Shown in pieces: positions 1 through 6,396 of a DNA stretch of 8,657 bases. The notes under the pieces are model-generated. The model was not told the origin of the DNA, did no database searches, and saw only the letters and a program-made list of their open reading frames with translations. Source of the stretch: Sandarakinorhabdus sp. Its GTDB lineage: Bacteria; Pseudomonadota; Alphaproteobacteria; Sphingomonadales; Sphingomonadaceae. The translations under genes were made by a program, and so were the position numbers. Position 1 is the first letter of the stretch. Each line of letters opens with the position of its first letter. The stretch spans positions 1 to 8,657 of the forward strand of contig JALOSK010000152.1 in the NCBI GenBank assembly GCA_025458465.1. The letters run 5' to 3'.

Positions 1-1032
1 CAGCGATGCGCGCGGAATGCGGGTGGCGCTGTAGCGGCGCAGGGCGCTGTCCACATCGGCAGACGCCGTGAAGGCGCGGGCCAGGATCACGCCATCCTCG
101 ATGGCGCTCGAAGCGCCCTGGCCCATGTAGGGCAGCATCGGGTGGGCGGCATCGCCCAGCAGGGCCGTGCGTCCGGCCACCCAATTGCCAAGCGGCTGGC
201 GGGTGAACAGGCCCCAGCGGAACAGATTGTCATCCGGCAGCGCTGCAATCAGCGTCTGCACATAGGGGGCAAAATTGGCGAAGCTGGCGGCCAGTTCGGT
301 CACGCTGGCACGGGCGTTCCAGCTTTCTTCCGCCCAGGTCGCGCTTTGCGTCAGCGCCACGACATTGACCAGATCGCGGCCGCGCACCGGATAGCTGACG
401 ATGTTGCGGCCGGAACCCAGATGATTGATGTTGAACGGCGCGCTGGCTTCGTCTGGCAAGCGGCTGGCCGGCACCAGTGCGCGCCAGGCGACATGCTGGC
501 TGAACATCGGGGGATCGGCCTCAAACAACTGGTCGCGCACAACCGATCGCAGGCCATCGGCGGCAATCACGCAATCGGCCGCGACTTGGCGGCCATCGGC
601 AAAATGCAGCGTCGCGCCGTCACGTCGGCTGTCGATGCGGGACAGCGCCGCGCCCAGCACCATATCCTCCGGTGCCAGTCTGGCCGCCAGCGCGGCCACC
701 AGATCGGCACGGTGCAGCTGCAGATAGGGCGCGCCATGGGTCTGCCGCGTGTGGCGGCGGTCGATGGCCTGCAACAGAGCGCCGCTGTGGCCATGGCACA
801 GGCGTTGTTCCAGCGGTTCATTCGCTGTGCCCGCCAGAAACTCACCGAGGCCCAGCCACTGCAGGCCATGGACGGCATTGGGCGACAGCGAAATGCCGGC
901 GCCCACGTCTTCAAACGCTGCGGCGCGTTCGTGGATGACCGGGCGGAACCCAGCCTTTTTCAGCGCCAGCGCCGCAACCAGTCCGCCGATGCCGCCACCA
1001 ACGATCGCGATGCGCGTGCCAGGATCGATCAC
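1..1032 (-). CDS. FAD-dependent aromatic monooxygenase (salicylate hydroxylase-like), 3' end beyond window
   Basis: The first 344 codons are visible and the reading frame is still open at the left edge, so the C-terminus is missing. The protein has the three signatures of group A flavoprotein hydroxylases: a Rossmann GxGxxG (GGGIGG, residues 12-17), the DG motif (AADGLRS, about 157-163), and the GD motif (LLGDAAHPMLPYMGQGAS, from residue 291). These enzymes use NAD(P)H and O2 to hydroxylate a ring, and the family includes salicylate, 3-hydroxybenzoate and 6-hydroxynicotinate hydroxylases. Residues near the break (RRYSATRIPRAS) also resemble this group. The start is a GTG that overlaps the stop of the upstream oxidase (GTGA), with GGGAG about ten bases before it, which suggests translational coupling. 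The dinucleotide-fold position near the start supports this choice. The family call is secure. The substrate cannot be read from the sequence. Confidence 0.9.
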   Translation of the reverse strand, partial: MIDPGTRIAIVGGGIGGLVAALALKKAGFRPVIHERAAAFEDVGAGISLSPNAVHGLQWLGLGEFLAGTANEPLEQRLCHGHSGALLQAIDRRHTRQTHGAPYLQLHRADLVAALAARLAPEDMVLGAALSRIDSRRDGATLHFADGRQVAADCVIAADGLRSVVRDQLFEADPPMFSQHVAWRALVPASRLPDEASAPFNINHLGSGRNIVSYPVRGRDLVNVVALTQSATWAEESWNARASVTELAASFANFAPYVQTLIAALPDDNLFRWGLFTRQPLGNWVAGRTALLGDAAHPMLPYMGQGASSAIEDGVILARAFTASADVDSALRRYSATRIPRASL

Positions 1033-2621
1033 AGGCCCAACGCTCCCGGATTGCAGATATTGTCGGGATCGAGCTGGTGCTTCAGCGCGCGCAGCAGTTC
1101 ACCGCGACCCTCTTCATGGCGCTGCTGATAGGGGTAGAGCCGGCCGATCTGGAAATGACTGGCGCGATGATCGGCCATCAGCGCCACCAGCTGATCGACA
1201 CTCTCCTGTACCAGCGCGCGCGCCTCGGGGTTTTCGGCATGGCGCGGCAGGCTGGCCCGCAGCCAGCCGGGTGTGCGGCGTTCGTGGAACAGGCGCAGAC
1301 TGTCGGCCCAATAGAAGACCGGTTCGTAAAGGATGCCGATGCCGGCCACCACGGCGAAGAATTCCGCCACCGTTACGCCACGCGCCGCCAGCGCCTGGGC
1401 ACGCGCCGCCTTCCATTGGACATAGGCCAGGTGAAAATCCGCCACCTGCGACCAGGCGAACAGGCCGTGGATTGGCAGCATGCGCCGGCCATCGGGATGC
1501 GTGACCGGCAGATCGGGGAAGGGATTCGCCCGTGTCGCCAGCGGCACGGTGTTGACGATCTCCGCGCAATCGCCAGCCAGCCGCCGGATGGCCCGCAGCC
1601 GGCTGCGGCGTTCGTCCGCATCGCGGGCCTCCACCACAAAATGCAGTGTATACAGCGCCTTGTCCAGAAAGCCGCGCCCGGCCAGGGCCACATGCGCCAT
1701 GCGCCGCACCGCCGTCAGCGGATTGCCCGAGACCAGCCCGATCCCGGCCAGTGCCTTCAGATCAGCCCATAACCGCGGCGGACCGGCATTCTGGCGCGCG
1801 ACCTCGGCATCCATCGCGATGATCTCGCTGGCCAGGCGCTGTTCGGCCACGCTGCGCAGCAGGGCGCACATCTGGCCGAAATCATTGCTGGCAAACGACA
1901 ATCCATCCACCAGCGCCGGGCGCGGCTCGACTTCCAGTGTGACCGCCGTCTTGATACCCAGCGCGCCGCAATCATGGGCGAACAGCCCGGTCAGATCCGG
2001 GCCGAAGGCGCGATTGAACGGATGGTCACAGCCAGCGCCGTCGGACCCGGTGTGGATGACGGCGCCTGTGCCGGTGACGATCTCGAAGCTTTTCACGCTG
2101 TTGGCGGAAGCGCCGACATCGCCCGAACCAAAGGTGACCGAGCCGTTGCTGAGCGAGCCGCCGATGGTCGCCGTGCCGCCCGACATCGGCCCCCAGAAGC
2201 GGCTGCGCAGTCCATGGCGTGCCAGTTCCGTATCGAGCTGCGCCCAGGTGCAGCCAGCTTCAACCGTGACATGCCCATCCACCCGGTTGACCGAACGGAT
2301 GGCGTTCAGACGGCTGAAATCCACCACGATGGCGGCCCGCGTTTCTGGCGGAAATGCCCGCGAATAGGACATGCCGCCGCCGCGCGGATACAACGCCAGC
2401 CGGCGGTCTTTCGCAAATTGCACCAGGGCGGCCATCTGGGCCGTGCGGCCAGGCCGCGCCACCGCCAGCGGTATGGCGCCTTCGGTCATCAGATCCTGGC
2501 TGTGAAACGCCAGCGTGTCGGCATCGTTGGCCACAGCATCGGGGCCGAGCAGCGCGATCAGCGCCGGCATGCAGCCTTCTGGGTCGTCCGCGCGGCTGTC
2601 GATCGGGCCTGTTGCGTGCAT
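1029..2621 (-). CDS. FAD-linked oxidase / dehydrogenase (PCMH-type FAD domain, GlcD/DLD/VAO superfamily)
   Basis: This 530-residue protein has an N-terminal PCMH-type FAD-binding domain (about 20-235). It contains the pyrophosphate-binding PRGGG (79-83), PMSGGTATIGGSLSNG (145-160) and FGPDLTGLFAHDCGALGI (206-223). The C-terminal part (about 240-530) fits an FAD-oxidase C-terminal cap and ends in LDPDNICNPGALGL, the closing motif of glycolate oxidase and D-lactate dehydrogenase relatives. Members oxidise hydroxy acids, alcohols or para-alkyl phenols (the vanillyl-alcohol oxidase branch). The usual GSEGTLGI of the GlcD branch reads HDCGALGI here, so assigning a hydroxy-acid substrate would be unsafe. 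The start at 2621 has GAGAG just upstream; an internal Met at residue 18 is possible but would clip the domain edge. It probably shares a transcript with the monooxygenase that overlaps its stop. No signal peptide is seen, so it is likely cytoplasmic. Confidence 0.88.
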   Translation of the reverse strand: MHATGPIDSRADDPEGCMPALIALLGPDAVANDADTLAFHSQDLMTEGAIPLAVARPGRTAQMAALVQFAKDRRLALYPRGGGMSYSRAFPPETRAAIVVDFSRLNAIRSVNRVDGHVTVEAGCTWAQLDTELARHGLRSRFWGPMSGGTATIGGSLSNGSVTFGSGDVGASANSVKSFEIVTGTGAVIHTGSDGAGCDHPFNRAFGPDLTGLFAHDCGALGIKTAVTLEVEPRPALVDGLSFASNDFGQMCALLRSVAEQRLASEIIAMDAEVARQNAGPPRLWADLKALAGIGLVSGNPLTAVRRMAHVALAGRGFLDKALYTLHFVVEARDADERRSRLRAIRRLAGDCAEIVNTVPLATRANPFPDLPVTHPDGRRMLPIHGLFAWSQVADFHLAYVQWKAARAQALAARGVTVAEFFAVVAGIGILYEPVFYWADSLRLFHERRTPGWLRASLPRHAENPEARALVQESVDQLVALMADHRASHFQIGRLYPYQQRHEEGRGELLRALKHQLDPDNICNPGALGL

Positions 2622-2738
2622 CCCACTCTCTCACCGAAACGGCCAGCCAATGACGAGCCGCGATGCTGGCTCTCTCCGACAGGCGGAGAATTCGCGCACG
2701 CGCCGGGCACTGATCACGCCGCCCTGTATCGAAACGCC
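2622..2738. promoter_or_regulatory. Divergent intergenic region, probable bidirectional promoter
   Basis: These 117 bases separate the start of the minus-strand FAD oxidase from the start of the plus-strand transporter, so promoters for both transcripts should lie here or just inside the genes. I could not pick out convincing -35/-10 boxes on either strand, which is common in GC-rich alphaproteobacteria. The region holds a 17-bp inverted repeat (listed separately) and a TGATCA palindrome at 2711-2716. No regulator gene is visible in the window. Confidence 0.55.
2673..2689. repeat. Inverted repeat TCTCCG-N5-CGGAGA, possible operator
   Basis: TCTCCG at 2673-2678 and CGGAGA at 2684-2689 form perfect 6-base arms around a 5-base spacer, near the middle of the divergent region. 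No T-run follows, so it does not look like a terminator. Its position between two divergent starts suits a binding site for a dimeric repressor or activator. That role is inference, since short palindromes also occur by chance in GC-rich DNA. Confidence 0.35.
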
Positions 2739-4106
2739 ATGGATCGTGCGACCGACTCTCCGGCCGTGAACTACACAGCGCCCAGCCAGACGGTGGCGGG
2801 GGGCTGGTTTCTGGTCGCCGTGCTTTCGGTGGCTTCCGTGGTCAGTTACATCGATCGCCAGATCATCAATCTGCTGGTTGAACCGATGAAGCAGGATCTG
2901 GGCATTTCCGATCTTCAGATCAGCCTGTTGCAGGGCTTTTCCTTTGCGCTCTTCTATGCCGTGATGGCGCTGCCGCTGGCCTGGGTGGCTGATACGCAAA
3001 ACCGCAAATGGGTGGTGATCGGCGGCGTGATCTTCTGGTCTGCCGCCAGCTTCTCCACTGGTTTGGCGACCAGTTTTGCGCTGCTGTTTGCCGCCCGCAT
3101 GGCGGTGGGCGTGGGCGAGGCGACGCTGGCCCCGGCTGGCACCTCGATGATCAGCGATTGTTTCCGGCAGGAAAATCTGCCGGCCGCTGTCGGTGTCTTC
3201 ACCGGGTCGGGCTTTGTTGGCTCCGGGCTGGCCTTGCTTGTCGGCGGCTATGTCATCAATGCGCTCACTCTGGCCGGGCCGTTTGCGATTCTGGGACGAA
3301 GTTTTCAGCCCTGGCAGGTCACGTTCATGGCTGTTACCCTGCTCAGCATTCCGGTGCTGCTGCTGCTTGCACTGGTACGCGAACCGGTGCGCCGCGATGG
3401 CAATCGCACCATCGCGGTGGACGACGCGCCATCGCGGCTGGAAGTAATCAGCTTCCTGAAGGCCAATCTGCAGCTGATTGGTCTGCTGGCGCTGGGGCTG
3501 GCCTGTCTGGTCGCCGCGCAATTTGGCATTGGCGCCTGGACCCCCAGCTTCCTGATCCGCGTGCATGGCTGGACCCAGTTGCAGGTGGGCCAGTGGTTTG
3601 GCCCCATCGTGATGGCCGGCGGCCTTGCCGGGGTGGTGGGTGGCGGATTTGCCGCCCAGGCGCTGGCCAAGCGCGGCGTGGTGGATGCCAGCCTGCGGGT
3701 GACCATCGCGGCCAGCCTGATGGCGGTGCCCTTTGCCATCGCCTTTCCGCTGGTCAGCAGCGTCGGGCTGTCGCTGGCGCTGCTGGCGGCCGTGCTGGTG
3801 CTGGGCACGGTGCCGTTTGGCGCCGGTGTGTCGATCTTCCCGTCGATCACGCCCAACCGCTTCCGTGCCCAGGTGCTGGCGCTTTATCTGCTCATCGCCA
3901 ATCTGGTGGGGTATAGTTTAGGCCCGACCGTGATCGCTTGGTTCACCGACAGCGTTTTCGGCGATCCGCTGGCCATCGGCCGTTCGCTGGCGATCGCGCC
4001 GGCTGCCACGCTGCTGGCCGGCTGCCTGCTGTTGGCCCTGTGCTTGAAGCCCTATCGCCAGTCCCTGGCGCAGCGCGCGATGTCCAGCCTGGCGGCCGCA
4101 GCGTGA
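2739..4106 (+). CDS. MFS transporter, spinster-like type
   Basis: A 455-residue inner-membrane protein with about twelve hydrophobic segments, the first starting near residue 22. Family marks are SYIDRQIINLL (36-46) at the end of helix 1, a degenerate motif A in loop 2-3 (ADTQNRK, 84-90), and ARMAVGVGEATLAPAG (119-134) around helix 4. These match spinster-like major facilitator proteins, which are often found beside catabolic genes in sphingomonads. The substrate is unknown; the neighbours suggest an organic acid, aromatic or small nitrogen compound. The open frame runs upstream to 1974, but that part lies antisense to the FAD oxidase and has no transporter character. I therefore chose the ATG at 2739, although no good Shine-Dalgarno precedes it. 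A GTG at 2766 is an alternative and would still keep helix 1. It is the first gene of the plus-strand run. Confidence 0.88.
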   Translation: MDRATDSPAVNYTAPSQTVAGGWFLVAVLSVASVVSYIDRQIINLLVEPMKQDLGISDLQISLLQGFSFALFYAVMALPLAWVADTQNRKWVVIGGVIFWSAASFSTGLATSFALLFAARMAVGVGEATLAPAGTSMISDCFRQENLPAAVGVFTGSGFVGSGLALLVGGYVINALTLAGPFAILGRSFQPWQVTFMAVTLLSIPVLLLLALVREPVRRDGNRTIAVDDAPSRLEVISFLKANLQLIGLLALGLACLVAAQFGIGAWTPSFLIRVHGWTQLQVGQWFGPIVMAGGLAGVVGGGFAAQALAKRGVVDASLRVTIAASLMAVPFAIAFPLVSSVGLSLALLAAVLVLGTVPFGAGVSIFPSITPNRFRAQVLALYLLIANLVGYSLGPTVIAWFTDSVFGDPLAIGRSLAIAPAATLLAGCLLLALCLKPYRQSLAQRAMSSLAAAA

Positions 4107-4111
4107 GCGGG

Positions 4112-4930
4112 ATGACCGTGCCAATCGCCACCGAAGCCCGCCGCGTTGCGGTTGATGATGTCGAGATCCATTGCGAGATCACTGGGAGCGGCCCTGATCT
4201 GTTTCTGGTGGCCGGGCTGGGCGGGCGCGGGTTGTTCTGGGCCAATCAGGTGCAGGCGCTGGCCCGGCACTTCCGGGTGATCACCCATGATCATCGCGGC
4301 TGCGGCCTGAGCAGCCCGGGCAAGGCCGTGCACGGCGCCGAGCATATGGCCGATGATCTGTTGGCCCTGATGGATGCGCTGGGTGTGGCGCGCGGCCATT
4401 TCATCGGCCATTCGACCGGCGGCGCCATCTGCCAGCATGTGGCGCTGAAAGCACCACAGCGGGTGGACCGGCTGGTGTTGAGCTGCAGCTGGGCCGGGCC
4501 GGATGAATATTTTGTCCAGCTGTTCCGCGCGCGGCGGGAAATCCTGATCAATTGTGGCCCGGCGGCCTATTTCACCATGGGCACCTATCTGGCTATGCCC
4601 AGCTCGCACCTGCAGCCGCAGATGAAGAGCAGCCGCGGCTTCATCGAAGAGCGCATGGCCGCCTATCCGGGGCTGGAAGTGGAGTTGTCGCGGCTGGCCG
4701 CCGTGACCGCGCACGATCTGCGCAGCGCCGTTGGCCGCATCACGGCACCCACCTTGTGCATCGGCGCCGTTGATGATCAGCTGACACCGCCTGGCTTTAC
4801 CCAGGAGCTCGCAGCGCTGATCCCTGGCGCCGAGCTGCATCTGTTGCCGCGCGGTGGCCATTTCTGCCCCATCGTGTCTACCGACGCCTATAATGCCCGC
4901 ATCCTGGCGTTCCTGGGGGGCACGTCATGA
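4112..4930 (+). CDS. Alpha/beta hydrolase, RutD-like
   Basis: A 272-residue, full-length alpha/beta hydrolase. It shows the oxyanion-loop region VAGLGGRG (33-40), HDHRGCGLSS (59-68), the nucleophile elbow GHSTGG with Ser101, an acid residue in GAVDDQLTPP (probably Asp222), and the catalytic His250 in RGGHFCP. The C-terminal half, including the SRLAAVTAHDL stretch and the last 60 residues, resembles RutD (aminoacrylate hydrolase of uracil breakdown) and also related enol-lactonases. A role in hydrolysing an enamine, amide, ester or lactone intermediate is inferred. The other rut genes are not present, so no symbol is given. The ATG at 4112 lies five bases after the transporter stop and follows AGCGGG. 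A GTG at 4103 that overlaps that stop (GTGA) would add three residues. The stop overlaps the next start (ATGA), which suggests coupled translation. It is probably cytoplasmic. Confidence 0.88.
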   Translation: MTVPIATEARRVAVDDVEIHCEITGSGPDLFLVAGLGGRGLFWANQVQALARHFRVITHDHRGCGLSSPGKAVHGAEHMADDLLALMDALGVARGHFIGHSTGGAICQHVALKAPQRVDRLVLSCSWAGPDEYFVQLFRARREILINCGPAAYFTMGTYLAMPSSHLQPQMKSSRGFIEERMAAYPGLEVELSRLAAVTAHDLRSAVGRITAPTLCIGAVDDQLTPPGFTQELAALIPGAELHLLPRGGHFCPIVSTDAYNARILAFLGGTS

Positions 4931-5355
4931 GCGATCCCGGCACCAAGTTGAAATCAGTCGTCGTGGGTCCTGGCGAAGGCCGGTCCTATTGGCAGCCGCT
5001 GCCGTCGCGCGGCTATGTCGATGTCAATCTGACGCCCGACAACATGCCCTATGACAGTTTTTCCAGCGGCACCCAGCTGCTGCCACCGGGCTGCATGGTG
5101 CGCGAACATGGCCACCGACAGAACCACGAACTCGTGTTCATCTATGAAGGCGAGGGCGAGGTGGAGATTGATGGCGCGGTGTCCGCGATCGTGCCCGGCA
5201 CCACCGTGCTGTTCGCCCGCAACTGCAATTGGTTTCACGCCATCGGCCGCCCGCGCCGGCCCGGCGAGGCCATGCCCGATGCCTTTGATCGCCCCGCCGA
5301 CGTGCAGGCGGTGATGGACCGGATGCGGTTTCTGCCGCCACGGACGGCTGGGTGA
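4927..5355 (+). CDS. Small single-domain cupin protein
   Basis: A 142-residue single cupin domain. Motif 1 fits the classical pattern exactly: G55, five residues, His61-x-His63, four residues, Glu68, six residues, Gly75. Motif 2 is looser (VPGTTVLFARNCNWFHAI, 89-106) but supplies His104, so a complete three-His, one-Glu metal site is present. Single-domain cupins act as dioxygenases, isomerases, decarboxylases or small-molecule sensors, and the sequence does not choose between these. The start ATG overlaps the hydrolase stop (ATGA) and follows a run of six G residues at 4915-4920. Its stop overlaps the next start. The tail after residue 106 (RPRRPGEAMPDAF and onward) is polar and not part of the core barrel. 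Its placement between a hydrolase and an ornithine cyclodeaminase-like enzyme suggests an enzyme step rather than transcriptional control. Confidence 0.85.
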   Translation: MSDPGTKLKSVVVGPGEGRSYWQPLPSRGYVDVNLTPDNMPYDSFSSGTQLLPPGCMVREHGHRQNHELVFIYEGEGEVEIDGAVSAIVPGTTVLFARNCNWFHAIGRPRRPGEAMPDAFDRPADVQAVMDRMRFLPPRTAG

Positions 5356-6350
5356 TGCTGGTCATCCGCCAATCCGAAGTGGAACGCCTGCTGCCGGTGG
5401 GCGATTGTGTGGCGGTCATGCGCGGCGCCATGCTGGCCACCTCGGCGCGGGCGGTCACGCTGCCGCTGCGCCAATATCTGGCCGTGCCAGCGGCCGATGG
5501 CGAGCCGGCTGGCAGCCTCGCCATGATGCCCGGCACGCTGGGCGATCCGGCCTGCTTCGGCATCAAGCTGGTCTGCAAATATCCGCGCCCGCATGGCGAT
5601 CCGCTGGGCAGCCATGTCGGCATGATGTTGTTGTTCGATACGGTGCGGGGCGTGCCGCTGGCGCTGATCGAAGGGTCTTCGCTCACCGCCATCCGCACGT
5701 CAGCGGCCAGCGCGCTGGCGACTGATCTGCTGGCCCGCCGCAATGCCTCGCGTTTGGCGGTCATCGGCAATGGCGAACAGGCGATGCGCCATGTTGTGGC
5801 CATGATGGCCGTGCGGCCGATCACCAGCGTCACCGTCTGGGGCCGCGATGAAGCGCGGCGGGCTGACTTCGCCCGGGCAGTGACGCATCGCACTGGCCTC
5901 GCCTGCAGCCCCTGCGCGTCGGCAGCGGCAGCGGTGGAGGGTGCCGATATCATCTGCACCACCACGTCGGCGCGCACCCCGATCCTGTTTGGCGCGGATC
6001 TCCAACCGGGACAACATCTCAACCTTGTCGGCTCGGCCGTTGCCACCACGGCAGAGGTGGACGATACCGCTGTGGCCCGGGCGCGGGTCTATGTCGATTA
6101 TCGCGAAGCCGCGGCAGCGGCGGCGGGCGAACTGATCGGTGCTCTGGCCCGCGGCGCCATTGCGCACGATCATGTGATTGGCGAAATTGGCGAGGTGGCC
6201 GCCGGCCGCGTCGAAGGGCGCATGGCTGATGCCGACATTACCCTTTACAAGTCATTGGGCGTTGCCTCGCAGGATCTGGCGGCGGCGCATGCCCTCTGGC
6301 AGGCGGCCAGACAGCAGGGAAAGGGGATCGACATTGATCTGCTCGCCTGA
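5355..6350 (+). CDS. Ornithine cyclodeaminase / mu-crystallin family protein
   Basis: A 331-residue protein, typical length for this NAD(P)-dependent family, which includes ornithine cyclodeaminase, alanine dehydrogenase of archaea, ketimine reductases and siderophore or amino-acid biosynthetic enzymes. Visible marks are GIKLVCKYP with Lys71, the TAIRTSAASALAT block with Arg114 (111-123), a dinucleotide-binding GNGEQA (138-143) in place of the common GTGxQA, and the C-terminal DADITLYKSLGVASQDLAAA (292-311). At the position of the catalytic Asp of Pseudomonas putida ornithine cyclodeaminase (Asp228, motif VGGD) this protein reads VGSA (Ala228), so true ornithine cyclodeaminase activity is unlikely. 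A reductase or dehydrogenase acting on an imine or amino acid is a fair guess. The start is either the ATG at 5355 (TGATG overlap with the cupin stop) or the GTG at 5352, one codon earlier. It is cytoplasmic. Confidence 0.88.
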   Translation: MLVIRQSEVERLLPVGDCVAVMRGAMLATSARAVTLPLRQYLAVPAADGEPAGSLAMMPGTLGDPACFGIKLVCKYPRPHGDPLGSHVGMMLLFDTVRGVPLALIEGSSLTAIRTSAASALATDLLARRNASRLAVIGNGEQAMRHVVAMMAVRPITSVTVWGRDEARRADFARAVTHRTGLACSPCASAAAAVEGADIICTTTSARTPILFGADLQPGQHLNLVGSAVATTAEVDDTAVARARVYVDYREAAAAAAGELIGALARGAIAHDHVIGEIGEVAAGRVEGRMADADITLYKSLGVASQDLAAAHALWQAARQQGKGIDIDLLA

Positions 6351-6396
6351 TCCCGCGCCCCTGCCGCTGCGGCTGCACGTCGAAGGAGTTTGCTGA
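6351..6396 (+). promoter_or_regulatory. Short gap with strong ribosome binding site
   Basis: This 46-base gap is the largest inside the plus-strand run. AAGGAG at 6383-6388, eight bases before the ATG at 6397, is one of the two best Shine-Dalgarno matches in the window and fixes the start of the GPH transporter. I see no terminator, so the run probably continues as one transcript. Confidence 0.6.

Noticed and set aside
142..1128. 328-codon plus-strand open frame opposite the monooxygenase
   Set aside because: The complementary strand encodes a protein with all three flavoprotein hydroxylase motifs. This frame has no recognisable domain and is typical of GC-rich antisense shadows.
1974..2738. 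Upstream extension of the first transporter's open frame, giving a 710-residue product
   Set aside because: The extra 255 residues lie antisense to the FAD oxidase, have low-complexity Arg/Ala/Gly composition and no transporter features. The membrane protein begins naturally at the ATG at 2739.
2631..3566. 311-codon minus-strand open frame opposite the first transporter
   Set aside because: It is rich in Gln, Arg and His with no domain, and mirrors a well-supported transporter gene on the plus strand.
4112..4930. Naming the hydrolase rutD
   Set aside because: The resemblance is to the family only. The other uracil-breakdown genes are absent and related hydrolases act on very different substrates.
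6363..6373. GCCGC-T-GCGGC palindrome before the second transporter
   Set aside because: A one-base centre cannot form a hairpin loop and no T-run follows. In DNA this rich in GCC/GGC it is likely chance.
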